Source: Vibrio palustris
GTDB lineage: Bacteria; Pseudomonadota; Gammaproteobacteria; Enterobacterales; Vibrionaceae
Direction: 5' to 3'
Length of the DNA: 64,000 nt
NCBI RefSeq assembly: GCF_024346995.1
Contig: NZ_AP024887.1
Coordinates: forward strand, 868,001-932,000
Part shown: positions 1 to 8,653 of the stretch, piece by piece
Numbering within the stretch: position 1 is the first letter of the stretch
Layout: each line of letters starts with the position of its first letter
The notes under the pieces: generated by a model
The model's database searches: none
What the model was told of the DNA's origin: nothing
What the model saw: only the letters and a program-made list of their open reading frames with translations
Position numbers and translations under genes: made by a program

Positions 1-1286
1 AATGCTTCTTCTTCGACTAAACGCAATACGGATAACGCCAATGACTCGTTATCACGAACAACGCCCGTACCAGAACAACGTGGACAAATATGGTGGCTTG
101 CTTCGGCTAGAGAAGGGCTTAAACGCTGACGCGACATTTCCAACAAACCGAAACGAGAAATACGACCAATTTGTACCCGTGCACGGTCCATACGAACGGC
201 TTCACGAATACGACTTTCTACTTCACGTTGATGGCGAACTGGCGTCATATCGATAAAATCGATGACCACTAAGCCGCCAAGATCACGTAAACGTAACTGA
301 CGAGCGATTTCATCCGCCGCTTCTAAGTTTGTATTCAAAGCAGTTTCTTCGATATCTCCACCTTTCGTTGAACGTGAAGAGTTGATATCGATAGATGTGA
401 GTGCTTCTGTAGGATCGATAACAATCGAGCCGCCAGATGGCAAGCGGACTTCACGTTGGAAAGCGGATTCAATTTGGCTTTCTATTTGGAAGTGGCTAAA
501 TAGCGGTACATCACCGTCGTACTTTTTAACGCGGCTGACGAAATCTGGACGCACATCATTGATGTGTTCCATCACTCGGTCGTAAATGGTTTGGCTATCG
601 ATCATAATTTCGCCGATATCTCGACGGAGATAATCACGAATCGCACGGACAACCACGTTACTTTCTTGGTGAATTAAGAACGGCGCCGGTTGAGACTTAG
701 CGGCAACTTGGATGCGATCCCAAAGATTGGTCAAGTAACCGAAGTCACTACCAAGGTCTTCGGCACTTTTACCCACACCCGCGGTACGTACAATAATGCC
801 TTTATCTTTTGGTAAGGTATCGATTGCTGCTTTTAGTGCTATTCGCTCTTCGCCTTCGATACGACGAGAAATACCACCCGCTTTCGGGTTGTTTGGCATA
901 AGAACCAGGTAGCTACCCGCTAACGAGATCATCGTTGTTAGCGCAGCACCTTTGCTGCCACGTTCTTCTTTCTCTACCTGAACAATGACTTCTTGGCCTT
1001 CTTTCAGCACTTCTTTAATGCTTGGGCGGCCTTTAAAAGTATATCCAGAAGGGAAATATTCGCGAGCTATCTCTTTAAGAGGAAGGAAACCGTGTCTTTC
1101 TGCGCCGTAATCGACAAACGCTGCTTCCAAGCTTGGTTCAATGCGGGTAATACGTCCTTTGTATATGTTTGATTTCTTAGATTCGTGACCTGGACTTTCG
1201 ATGTCCAAATCGAATAAACGTTGGCCATCGACCAACGCGACACGCATCTCTTCTTTTTGAGTTGCGTTAATTAGCATTCTTTTCAT
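1..1286 (-). CDS. rne: Ribonuclease E, N-terminal catalytic part (cut by window edge)
   Basis: Endoribonuclease that cleaves AU-rich single-stranded RNA, drives mRNA decay and matures rRNA and tRNA at the inner membrane as the degradosome scaffold. The first 428 codons are present, starting [21 protein letters not shown]. They cover the S1 domain, the 5'-sensor and the DNase I-like domain. The metal-binding aspartates lie in [16 protein letters not shown] and [13 protein letters not shown], and the Zn-link CPRCSGTG is at about residues 404-411. All of these match the E. coli enzyme closely. The non-catalytic C-terminal scaffold lies outside the window. The gene is divergent from rluC, as in other gammaproteobacteria. 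No SD-like sequence was examined in detail; the start is fixed by homology. Confidence 0.97.
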   Translation of the reverse strand, partial: MKRMLINATQKEEMRVALVDGQRLFDLDIESPGHESKKSNIYKGRITRIEPSLEAAFVDYGAERHGFLPLKEIAREYFPSGYTFKGRPSIKEVLKEGQEVIVQVEKEERGSKGAALTTMISLAGSYLVLMPNNPKAGGISRRIEGEERIALKAAIDTLPKDKGIIVRTAGVGKSAEDLGSDFGYLTNLWDRIQVAAKSQPAPFLIHQESNVVVRAIRDYLRRDIGEIMIDSQTIYDRVMEHINDVRPDFVSRVKKYDGDVPLFSHFQIESQIESAFQREVRLPSGGSIVIDPTEALTSIDINSSRSTKGGDIEETALNTNLEAADEIARQLRLRDLGGLVVIDFIDMTPVRHQREVESRIREAVRMDRARVQIGRISRFGLLEMSRQRLSPSLAEASHHICPRCSGTGVVRDNESLALSVLRLVEEEA

Positions 1287-1560
1287 TGAAAAAATCTCAT
1301 TATCTTTATCTTTTGTTTTGATTTTTGTTCTTGCTGCTTTGAGTCGTTTTCAAGGTGCCTGATCCCATGGCTTATCGGTACAGCCTCCCGGCTGGAAGGG
1401 ATGCTCTGTGGGCACTTCAGTTACCACAGGCAAATACATAGCCTGTGATCCGCGGATATATGCGGTGGATACTCAACATGAAAAAGCGATGAGTGAGCAG
1501 CAAGAGGGACTTAACTAACCGTGTCTTACGCCACATGCTGCACATTAGTTTTCGACCTGT
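1287..1560 (-). promoter_or_regulatory. Structured 5' leader of rne (rne5-like autoregulatory UTR)
   Basis: The 615 bp between rne and rluC holds no convincing gene. Its rne-proximal part contains short hairpins: CAGCC/GGCTG at 1381-1394, CTGTGG/CCACAG at 1406-1429, and CCGC/GCGG just beyond. Long structured rne leaders are known in enterobacteria to let RNase E destabilise its own mRNA. This is inferred here from position and hairpins. The exact 5' end is not visible. Confidence 0.5.
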
Positions 1561-1901
1561 TACTCATTTAGTTGTATACAAGAGTGGCTCGGACAAATGG
1601 AACCGAGTAATCCTTATAAACAGGTGTGAACTATAGCAGCGACTGCGTAACTCAGCAATCTGCTTTATAAGAAAGCGAGTAAAATTTTGTTTCATCGCGC
1701 AAAAATTAACAAGTTGCTCTTTCCCCGATAAAAACCATCGAGAATGATGAACAAATTCGCATATTGTTTTTACTGGTATTTCGCAGTCTTTGAAAGTGGT
1801 TTGTGTCATTTTCTTGCTGTTCGACGTGAATTTGCCGAAAAAGTGAAATTTATATTAATCCGAAATATGCTTTTGCGAGGTTTACAGTTAGAATACGCGC
1901 C

Positions 1902-2855
1902 ATGAGTGAGATAAGAACCCAAGTCCAATTTGTCGAAATTGACGATGATATGGCTGGTCAGCGCATTGATAATTTTCTGCGTAACCAATTAAAAACCATC
2001 CCGAAGAGTATGATTTATCGAATCGTGCGCAAGGGAGAAGTGCGCGTGAATAAAAAGCGTATCAAAGCGGATTATAAGTTGGCAGCAGGTGATACCGTAC
2101 GTATTCCGCCTGTTACCGTTCAAACGGATGATGAGAAGCAAGACGCCCCGGTCAGTACTAAGCTAACGAAAGTGGCTGAACTGGAGCAGCGTATCATTTT
2201 TGAAGATGATCACATGCTGATTCTTAATAAGCCATCCGGTACCGCGGTACATGGTGGAAGCGGGTTGAAATTTGGTGCGATTGAAGCATTACGAGCTTTA
2301 CGCCCTGATGCCCGTTTTTTAGAGTTAGTTCATCGTATCGACCGCGATACATCTGGTATTTTGCTGGTTGCTAAGAAACGTTCTGCTTTACGTCATTTAC
2401 AAACTCAGTTTCGTGAGAAAACAGTACGTAAATATTATTTCGCGCTCGTGATGGGACAGTGGAAAAGCAGTTGCAAAATGGTGAAAGCGCCGCTTTTGAA
2501 AAATGAAGTCAATAGCATTGTGCGAGTGAACCCGAACGGTAAAGCATCGGAAACACGTTTTAAAATACTAGAAAAATTTAAAGACGCGACGCTGGTGCAA
2601 GCAAGCCCAGTGACTGGACGAACGCACCAAATTCGCGTGCATGCGCAATATACTGGCCATCCTATAGCGTGGGATGATCGTTATGGTGATCCGCGTTTTG
2701 ATGCCTATACCGCGCAATTTGGTATTCAAAGGCTGTTTTTACATGCCGCTAATATTCAATTTATCCATCCAGGTTCGAGTGAGAAAATGGAAATTAGCGC
2801 ACCACTTGAAGATCGTTTAGAAAAGGCGCTTGCTCGGTTAAGAAACGAGAACTAA
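1902..2855 (+). CDS. rluC: 23S rRNA pseudouridine synthase C
   Basis: Converts three uridines of 23S rRNA (955, 2504 and 2580 in E. coli numbering) to pseudouridine. The 317-residue protein has an N-terminal S4 RNA-binding domain (about residues 18-75) and the RluA-family catalytic core. The motif HRIDRDTSG is at 144-152, with the catalytic Asp at 147. The RTHQIRVH motif follows further on. Length is normal for RluC. It is divergent from rne. No Shine-Dalgarno sequence is visible before the ATG, and a TAGAAT -10-like hexamer ends only about 8 nt upstream, so the 5' UTR may be very short. RluA and RluD paralogues are less likely because of the rne neighbour. Confidence 0.95.
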   Translation: MSEIRTQVQFVEIDDDMAGQRIDNFLRNQLKTIPKSMIYRIVRKGEVRVNKKRIKADYKLAAGDTVRIPPVTVQTDDEKQDAPVSTKLTKVAELEQRIIFEDDHMLILNKPSGTAVHGGSGLKFGAIEALRALRPDARFLELVHRIDRDTSGILLVAKKRSALRHLQTQFREKTVRKYYFALVMGQWKSSCKMVKAPLLKNEVNSIVRVNPNGKASETRFKILEKFKDATLVQASPVTGRTHQIRVHAQYTGHPIAWDDRYGDPRFDAYTAQFGIQRLFLHAANIQFIHPGSSEKMEISAPLEDRLEKALARLRNEN

Positions 2856-2883
2856 ACCTCGCTTCTTTATGCGTTTTATATCG

Positions 2884-3465
2884 TTAAATGGCTCGCATAC
2901 CGTGAGCTTCGAGTAGCCGAGTCAGGTGAATAAGAGGTAGGCCGATCAAGCTGTTGGGATCATTGCCTTCTAAACGTTCGAATAAGGTGATGCCTAGTCC
3001 TTCACATTTAAAACTACCCGCACAATGCAAGGGGTGTTCTTTGTGAACATAATTTTCGGCCATGTCACGGGTGAGTTCGCGAAAATAGACGTTGAACGTG
3101 TCTAACACCACATCACATTGCTTAGTTTGGTTGTTATAGACCGCTAAGCCGGTGTAAAAAGTGATGCATTGACCACTTTGGCTGAGCAGCTGTTCTACTG
3201 CTTGCTCTGCGGTATGCGGCTTACCAATGATGCGCTGGTTTACGACACAGACTTGATCACTACCGATGACGAGACTCGCTTGGTCTAAATGACAAGATTG
3301 TGCTTTAGTTTTGGCTAAACGCTGGACTAATTCAGCCGCACTTTCGTTAGGGTATGGTGTTTCATCACAATCGGGCTTTGCGGTAATAAAAGGCAGGGTC
3401 AGTTTTTTCAATAACTCCTGACGAAATGGCGATGTGGATGATAAAACGAGTTGGTAATTTGGCAT
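2884..3465 (-). CDS. yceF: Maf-family nucleoside triphosphate pyrophosphatase (YceF type)
   Basis: Maf proteins hydrolyse non-canonical or modified NTPs to the monophosphate. The YceF subgroup of E. coli acts on 7-methyl-GTP. The 193-residue protein begins with the Maf signature SSTSPFRQELL, has an acidic DCDETPYPNE segment and the conserved IGSDQVC motif, which carries the catalytic Asp. It lies between rluC and yceD, the place where E. coli has yceF, which supports YceF rather than YhdE. It is transcribed opposite to its neighbours and shares a 147-bp divergent region with yceD. Confidence 0.92.
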   Translation of the reverse strand: MPNYQLVLSSTSPFRQELLKKLTLPFITAKPDCDETPYPNESAAELVQRLAKTKAQSCHLDQASLVIGSDQVCVVNQRIIGKPHTAEQAVEQLLSQSGQCITFYTGLAVYNNQTKQCDVVLDTFNVYFRELTRDMAENYVHKEHPLHCAGSFKCEGLGITLFERLEGNDPNSLIGLPLIHLTRLLEAHGMRAI

Positions 3466-3574
3466 TTTAATTTACAATGATTGAAAGTTATTGAGGCTGA
3501 TATCTTAATCGATTCATGCTTGAATAACTACAGACGTGAAAAGGGAAAAAAAATGAAGTTTTTTGCCTTTTTCT

Positions 3575-3603
3575 TTGACTAAATATGTTTTGGAAGATAA
3601 TAT
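3575..3603 (+). promoter_or_regulatory. Sigma-70 promoter of the yceD-rpmF-plsX-fab run
   Basis: The hexamers TTGACT (3575-3580) and TAATAT (3598-3603) are separated by exactly 17 nt, a near-consensus sigma-70 promoter. The expected transcription start, about 7 nt after the -10, falls at about 3610, only some 3 nt before the yceD ATG at 3613. Confidence 0.75.
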
Positions 3604-3612
3604 TCTCGCCCT

Positions 3613-4137
3613 ATGCAAAAGGTAAAAATACCGCGGACGGTTGATCCCGGCAAAGCCGCTCAGAAACGCCTTGACTACGATGGTATCATCCAAGTCAGTC
3701 TTTTAAAGCGCTTAGCAGAATCAGTCGCCAGCGTTAAACGCGACGCTCAAGTAACATTGTCATTTGGGTTGGATGAGCAGCGACTCGTTGTTATCTCTGG
3801 TAAAGCTAACATCGATGTAGACTTAGAATGTCAACGCTGTAATCAGGTCTTCGCATTTGCATGCGATGTCGAATTTACTTATACGCCTTATTTTAGTGCG
3901 AAAAGTGAAGAAGACGCACCGGAAGAGTATGATTTGGTAGATCTAAACGAATACGGTGAAGTAGACCTTATCCAGTTAATCGAAGATGAAATCATCCTCG
4001 GTTTGCCTCATATAGCAATGCACGAAGAGTCTGAATGTAGCGTTGATTCAAACAATTTGGTGTTTGGTGAACTTCCGACTGAAGTCGAAGAAGACAAACC
4101 GAACCCATTCGATGTTTTAAAAAGTTTGAAGAAATAA
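3613..4137 (+). CDS. yceD: 23S rRNA accumulation protein YceD (DUF177)
   Basis: DUF177 protein; in E. coli and plants members are needed for normal 23S rRNA accumulation. The 174-residue protein starts MQKVKIPRTVDPGKAAQKRLDY. It carries the conserved LECQRCNQ cysteine pair (one CxxC only) and an acidic C-terminal half ending in NPFDVLKSLKK. The start agrees with E. coli YceD (MQKVKLP). There is no Shine-Dalgarno sequence before the ATG, and the promoter at 3575-3603 predicts an almost leaderless message. It is directly upstream of rpmF, the universal arrangement in this group. Confidence 0.93.
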   Translation: MQKVKIPRTVDPGKAAQKRLDYDGIIQVSLLKRLAESVASVKRDAQVTLSFGLDEQRLVVISGKANIDVDLECQRCNQVFAFACDVEFTYTPYFSAKSEEDAPEEYDLVDLNEYGEVDLIQLIEDEIILGLPHIAMHEESECSVDSNNLVFGELPTEVEEDKPNPFDVLKSLKK

Positions 4138-4170
4138 TTTCAAACATTACTTAACATAGGAGTAGGGTCA

Positions 4171-4341
4171 ATGGCCGTACAAAAAAACCGTAAAACACGT
4201 TCTAAACGTGGCATGCGTCGTTCACACGATGCGCTTACTACAGCTGCCCTATCTGTAGATGCGACATCAGGTGAAACTCACCTACGTCACAACGTGACTG
4301 CTGACGGTTACTACCGTGGCAAAAAGGTTATCAACAAGTAA
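4171..4341 (+). CDS. rpmF: 50S ribosomal protein L32
   Basis: The 56-residue basic protein [20 protein letters not shown]... ending RGKKVINK is the gammaproteobacterial L32 of the large ribosomal subunit. It is too short for many ORF callers but unmistakable. The Shine-Dalgarno sequence TAGGAG ends 8 nt before the ATG. It lies 33 bp after yceD and 9 bp before plsX, so it should share their transcript. Confidence 0.98.
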   Translation: MAVQKNRKTRSKRGMRRSHDALTTAALSVDATSGETHLRHNVTADGYYRGKKVINK

Positions 4342-4350
4342 GGTTGACCT

Positions 4351-5376
4351 TTGCGTAATTTAACCGTTGCACTTGATGCAATGGGCGGAGATTTCGGTCC
4401 CCGTGTAACAGTGCCTGCCGCCGTGCAGGCACTGTCGCTTTTCCCAGAGCTAAAAGTGTCCCTAATAGGCGATCAATTGCAAATCGCCCATCAACTATCC
4501 TTGCTCGATTGCCAGCCGAATACTCGTTTGAGTATTGTGCATAGCGATCATGTCATTTCTGATTCCATCAAACCCTCACTTGCGTTACGTCACAGTGCCA
4601 AGACTTCGATGAATATGGCCATTGATTTAGTCGCAAATGGAGAAGCCGATGCGTGTGTCAGTAGTGGTAATACAGGGGCATTGATGGCATTGTCACGATT
4701 TCGTCTTAAAGTGTTACCCGGTATTGATAGGCCAGCGTTGGTGTCAGCGTTACCTACCGCACAGGGTAAGAAAACGTGGATGTTGGATCTGGGCGCGAAT
4801 GTGTCTAGTGATGCAGATTCCTTGTTTCAATACGCGATTATGGGAGCGGCATTAGCAGAAGAGCATTTAGGGCGTCCTGCTCGCGTGGCAATATTGAATA
4901 TTGGTGCCGAGGAAATTAAAGGGAACGACCTTGTAAAGCGCTGCTCTGAGATGCTCAGTCAAACACAATCGGTTAACTATGTTGGCTATATTGAGAGTAA
5001 TCAGATACTTTTAGATAAAGCCGATGTGATTGTGAGTGACGGGTTTGTCGGAAATATTTGTTTGAAAGCCTGCGAAGGCACTGCACAACTCTTTATTGAT
5101 AAGCTGAAAGCGAAATTTTCAGGTTCATCCATAAAGGGTTGGGTTGCTCGAAAATTGTTTGCAGATTTATTTATTGAACTGAAAACATTGAACCCCGACC
5201 AGTATAACGGTGCAAGTTTGCTAGGATTGCGAGGCATTGTCATAAAAAGTCACGGAAGCGCTGACGTACACGCTGTTGTAAATGCAATTTCTGAAGCGGT
5301 ACACGAAATCAAACGACAAGTACCCAGCCGGATAAGCGATCGTTTGGAAGCGATTTTACTCGAGAGGCATCATTAG
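4351..5376 (+). CDS. plsX: Phosphate acyltransferase PlsX
   Basis: Converts acyl-ACP to acyl-phosphate for PlsY, linking fatty-acid and phospholipid synthesis at the membrane. The 341-residue protein begins [16 protein letters not shown], the PlsX signature. It continues with [30 protein letters not shown] and [15 protein letters not shown], all family hallmarks. The start is TTG at 4351, with AAGG seven nt upstream; no ATG fits homologues better. It is followed after 5 bp by fabH. Confidence 0.96.
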   Translation: MRNLTVALDAMGGDFGPRVTVPAAVQALSLFPELKVSLIGDQLQIAHQLSLLDCQPNTRLSIVHSDHVISDSIKPSLALRHSAKTSMNMAIDLVANGEADACVSSGNTGALMALSRFRLKVLPGIDRPALVSALPTAQGKKTWMLDLGANVSSDADSLFQYAIMGAALAEEHLGRPARVAILNIGAEEIKGNDLVKRCSEMLSQTQSVNYVGYIESNQILLDKADVIVSDGFVGNICLKACEGTAQLFIDKLKAKFSGSSIKGWVARKLFADLFIELKTLNPDQYNGASLLGLRGIVIKSHGSADVHAVVNAISEAVHEIKRQVPSRISDRLEAILLERHH

Positions 5377-5381
5377 TCTTC

Positions 5382-6332
5382 ATGTATAGCAAAATTTTAG
5401 GTACAGGCAGCTACCTGCCATCTCAGATTCGCTCGAACGCGGACTTGGAGAAAATGGTAGACACAAGTGACGAGTGGATTGTGACTCGCACGGGTATTCG
5501 TGAGCGCCGGATTTCTGCAGAAAATGAATCTGTAGCAGATATGGCAACCATTGCCGCTAAGAATGCCATTGATATGGCAGACATCGATAAAGATGACATC
5601 GACATGATCATTGTCGCGACCACGAGTGGTAGTCATGCTTTTCCATCGGCAGCGTGTCAAGTACAAGGTAACCTTGGTATTAAAGGTTGTCCTGCATTTG
5701 ATATTGCGGCGGCATGTTCTGGTTTTGTTTACGGATTATCGATTGCGGATCAACATATCAAATCGGGTATGTGTAAAAACATTTTAGTGATTGGCGCTGA
5801 TGCGCTATCTAAAACCTGTGATCCAACAGACCGTTCAACCATTATTTTATTTGGTGATGCAGCTGGCGCCGTAGTGCTTAGCGCGAGTGAAGAACCGGGT
5901 ATTTTATCGACTCATATTCATGCTGATGGTGAGTTTGGCGACTTGTTAAGCCTTGAAACCCCAGATAATGGTGGTGACTCTGATAAGTGGTTACATATGG
6001 TCGGTAACGAAGTCTTTAAGGTCGCGGTCACTCAGTTATCAAAATTGGTGAAAACGACATTAGCGGCGAATAATATGGATAAGTCGGAGTTAGACTGGCT
6101 TGTTCCGCACCAAGCGAACCTGCGTATTATTTCTGCGACAGCGAAGAAATTGTCATTGCCTATGGATCAAGTTGTAATTACGCTTGATCGCCATGGTAAT
6201 ACGTCAGCGGCGACAGTACCTACTGCGCTGGATGAGGCTGTTCGCGATAATCGTATTAAACGCGGCCAAACCTTGTTACTAGAAGCGTTTGGTGGTGGTT
6301 TCACTTGGGGCTCTGCTCTGGTGAGATTTTAA
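5382..6332 (+). CDS. fabH: 3-oxoacyl-ACP synthase III
   Basis: Starts each round of fatty-acid synthesis by condensing acetyl-CoA with malonyl-ACP. It has 316 residues with the full catalytic triad: Cys112 in AAACSGF, His243 in VPHQANLRI and Asn273 in HGNTSAATV. The C-terminal [13 protein letters not shown] is typical. It lies in the plsX-fabH-fabD-fabG cluster and is followed by a strong hairpin at 6347-6378 that may reduce read-through into fabD. Confidence 0.97.
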   Translation: MYSKILGTGSYLPSQIRSNADLEKMVDTSDEWIVTRTGIRERRISAENESVADMATIAAKNAIDMADIDKDDIDMIIVATTSGSHAFPSAACQVQGNLGIKGCPAFDIAAACSGFVYGLSIADQHIKSGMCKNILVIGADALSKTCDPTDRSTIILFGDAAGAVVLSASEEPGILSTHIHADGEFGDLLSLETPDNGGDSDKWLHMVGNEVFKVAVTQLSKLVKTTLAANNMDKSELDWLVPHQANLRIISATAKKLSLPMDQVVITLDRHGNTSAATVPTALDEAVRDNRIKRGQTLLLEAFGGGFTWGSALVRF

Positions 6333-6346
6333 TTAAGATTTTGATA

Positions 6347-6387
6347 GCATAAGCGGTACCTTTAGGTACTGCTTATGCTTTTATTTT
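6347..6387 (+). terminator. Hairpin with U-rich tail between fabH and fabD
   Basis: The arms are 6347-6360 and 6365-6378 with a TTTA loop. They pair over 14 positions with one mismatch: GCATAAGC with GCTTATGC, and GTACC with GGTAC. TTTTATTTTG follows. It looks like an intrinsic terminator or attenuator inside the fab cluster. Confidence 0.65.
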
Positions 6388-6404
6388 GCGTAAGGAAATA
6401 GAGA

Positions 6405-7328
6405 ATGAGCAAATTTGCTATCGTCTTTCCAGGTCAAGGTTCACAAGCGGTAGGTATGCTTGCTGATCTCGGTGACCAATATGAGATTGTCAAACAAACG
6501 TTTGCAGAAGCGTCGGATGCACTCGGTTATGATCTATGGGCATTGGTTCAAGATGGCCCGGCTGACGATCTTAATGAGACCTTCCGTACACAGCCAGCTT
6601 TACTAGCGGCCTCTGTTGCAATTTGGCGTGTATGGCAAGATTTAGGTCTTGAACAACCTGAACTTCTCGCAGGTCACAGCTTAGGTGAATATTCTGCATT
6701 AGTTTGTGCTGGCGTGATTGACTTTAAAGAAGCTATCCGTCTAGTACAGCTACGTGGTCAATTGATGCAAGAAGCCGTTCCTGCCGGCATCGGCGCAATG
6801 TACGCGATTATCGGTTTAGCCGATGATGCGGTTGCAAAAGCGTGTGAAGATGCAGCGCAAGGTGCGGTGGTTTCTCCGGTTAACTTTAACTCGCCAGGTC
6901 AAGTTGTGATCGCGGGTGAAAAAGCAGCTGTAGAACGTGCTGGTGCATTGTGTAAAGAAGCAGGAGCAAAGCGTGCTCTGCCGTTACCTGTATCCGTTCC
7001 GTCACATTGTGCATTGATGAAACCTGCGGCCGATAAATTGGCGCAAGCTTTGAACGATATTGAGTTCCACGCACCTAAACTGCCGGTCATCAATAATGTT
7101 GATGTGATAGCAGAAACGGCTCCAGAAAAAATTAAAGACGCATTAGTCCGTCAGCTTTATAGCCCAGTTCGTTGGACTGAAGGCGTGCAAGCAATGAATG
7201 AGCAAGGCGTTGAGAAGTTAATTGAAATGGGACCGGGTAAGGTTCTGACTGGATTAACAAAACGTATTGTTAAAGCACTTGATGCAGCTGCAGTGAATAA
7301 TGTCGCAACATTAGATGCGGTTAAGTAA
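6405..7328 (+). CDS. fabD: Malonyl-CoA:ACP transacylase
   Basis: Transfers malonyl from CoA to ACP. It has 307 residues with FPGQGSQ at the N-terminus, the nucleophile Ser92 in GHSLGE, Arg117 and His201 in VPSHCALM, identical in position to E. coli FabD. The Shine-Dalgarno sequence AAGGAAA lies upstream of the ATG. It follows fabH after 72 bp containing a hairpin and precedes fabG by 17 bp. Confidence 0.97.
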   Translation: MSKFAIVFPGQGSQAVGMLADLGDQYEIVKQTFAEASDALGYDLWALVQDGPADDLNETFRTQPALLAASVAIWRVWQDLGLEQPELLAGHSLGEYSALVCAGVIDFKEAIRLVQLRGQLMQEAVPAGIGAMYAIIGLADDAVAKACEDAAQGAVVSPVNFNSPGQVVIAGEKAAVERAGALCKEAGAKRALPLPVSVPSHCALMKPAADKLAQALNDIEFHAPKLPVINNVDVIAETAPEKIKDALVRQLYSPVRWTEGVQAMNEQGVEKLIEMGPGKVLTGLTKRIVKALDAAAVNNVATLDAVK

Positions 7329-7345
7329 AAAATAGGAAGCTAAAC

Positions 7346-8092
7346 ATGAGTACTTTCATGAACCTAGAAGGCAAAGTAGCACTAGTTACCGGCGCAAGCC
7401 GTGGAATTGGTAAAGCGATTGCTGAGTTATTAGTTGAACGCGGTGCGACTGTGATCGGCACAGCAACCAGCGAAAACGGTGCACAATCTATTGATGCTTA
7501 CCTTGGCGACAATGGTAAAGGTCTCGCATTAAATGTGACTGACCCTGCATCTATTGACGCAGTATTAAAAAATATTGCTGATGAGTTTGGTGGCGTAGAC
7601 ATTTTGGTTAACAATGCGGGAATCACTCGTGATAATCTGTTGATGCGGATGAAAGACGATGAGTGGACAGATATTCTGGACACGAATTTGACTTCTATCT
7701 TCCGTATGTCAAAAGCGGTATTGCGTGGCATGATGAAAAAACGTCATGGCCGTATTATCAACATCGGCTCTGTTGTTGGTACTATGGGGAACGCTGGCCA
7801 AGCGAACTATGCGGCAGCTAAAGCAGGCGTGATTGGTTTTACTAAATCAATGGCTCGTGAAGTGGCTTCTCGTGGTGTGACAGTGAATACTGTTGCTCCT
7901 GGTTTTATCGAAACTGATATGACTAAAGCTCTGAATGATGAGCAGCGCTCTGCAACACTAGCGCAAGTTCCAGCAGGTCGTTTAGGCGATCCGCGTGAGA
8001 TAGCTTCAGCGGTGGTATTCTTAGCATCAGCAGAAGCAGGGTACATGACTGGCGAAACATTGCACGTTAATGGCGGCATGTACATGGTTTAA
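7346..8092 (+). CDS. fabG: 3-oxoacyl-ACP reductase
   Basis: NADPH-dependent reduction of 3-oxoacyl-ACP in each elongation cycle. It is a classical SDR of 248 residues with the cofactor motif TGASRGIG (15-22), the NNAG motif, the catalytic Ser142, Tyr155 and Lys159, and a C-terminus ending HVNGGMYMV. Compared with E. coli (MNFEGK), this form has four extra N-terminal residues (MSTFMNLEGK). The AGGAAG at 7333-7338 supports the upstream ATG. Confidence 0.97.
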   Translation: MSTFMNLEGKVALVTGASRGIGKAIAELLVERGATVIGTATSENGAQSIDAYLGDNGKGLALNVTDPASIDAVLKNIADEFGGVDILVNNAGITRDNLLMRMKDDEWTDILDTNLTSIFRMSKAVLRGMMKKRHGRIINIGSVVGTMGNAGQANYAAAKAGVIGFTKSMAREVASRGVTVNTVAPGFIETDMTKALNDEQRSATLAQVPAGRLGDPREIASAVVFLASAEAGYMTGETLHVNGGMYMV

Positions 8093-8227
8093 TGCCATTT
8101 CTATACTGAGTTCGAGGAAAATCTATGATAGACTTCGAGTTCTATGTAGGGTTGAAATAAGTTTGTATATTATTTACGCATGACTTATATCAATATTGGT
8201 ATGAATTTCGGTTAAAATCGTCAAAAT

Positions 8228-8284
8228 TGTGGTTTGACCAGCAAGGTCCCCCTTGCAACTTTCCGTAGTTCTAATACACTACGG
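8228..8284 (+). promoter_or_regulatory. acpP upstream region: FadR-like palindrome and two leader hairpins
   Basis: Between fabG and acpP (232 bp, no gene) there is a palindrome-like TGTGGTTTGACCAGC at 8228-8242, close to the FadR consensus ACTGGTCNGACCAGT. Two small hairpins follow: GCAAGG/CCTTGC at 8241-8256 and CCGTAG/CTACGG at 8263-8284. The role is inferred; an acpP promoter must lie in this gap because acpP is usually transcribed strongly on its own. Confidence 0.35.
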
Positions 8285-8324
8285 GAACATCGCATTAGGC
8301 GAAATCTGTAAAGGAAAAGAAAAA

Positions 8325-8561
8325 ATGAGCAACTTCGAAGAACGCGTAAAGAAAATCATTGTTGAACAGCTAGGTGTAGACGAAGCAGAAGTGAAAAACG
8401 AAGCTTCTTTTGTTGAAGATCTAGGTGCTGATTCTCTAGACACTGTAGAGCTAGTAATGGCTCTTGAAGAAGAATTCGACACTGAGATTCCTGATGAAGA
8501 AGCAGAGAAAATCACTACTGTTCAAGCTGCAATCGACTACGTGACCAGCAACGCTCAGTAA
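8325..8561 (+). CDS. acpP: Acyl carrier protein
   Basis: The 78-residue acidic carrier of growing acyl chains. The phosphopantetheine attachment serine is Ser37 (counting Met1) in [10 protein letters not shown]. The sequence is the standard gammaproteobacterial ACP apart from small changes. The ATG at 8325 with AAGGAAAAG upstream is the proper start; a longer in-frame extension to 8253 exists but lacks homology. A strong terminator follows at once. Confidence 0.98.
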   Translation: MSNFEERVKKIIVEQLGVDEAEVKNEASFVEDLGADSLDTVELVMALEEEFDTEIPDEEAEKITTVQAAIDYVTSNAQ

Positions 8562-8571
8562 TATCTCTCCC

Positions 8572-8601
8572 CAGGCGGCCCTCTGGCCGCCTGAGTTTTT
8601 T
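8572..8601 (+). terminator. Intrinsic terminator after acpP
   Basis: The perfect 9-bp GC-rich stem CAGGCGGCC/GGCCGCCTG (8572-8580 and 8585-8593) has a CTCT loop and is followed by AGTTTTTT. Confidence 0.9.
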
Positions 8602-8653
8602 ATAACTCATCTATTACCTCTCATAGAATTTCTTGATTCCGGAGATTATGATC

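Noticed and set aside
1564..1988. Two minus-strand frames of 60-81 codons between rne and rluC
   Set aside because: They lie in the divergent promoter/leader region with no SD or domain.
8279..8515. 78-codon minus-strand serine-rich frame opposite acpP
   Set aside because: It is the mirror image of the acidic acpP codons (GAA/GAG read as TTC/CTC).
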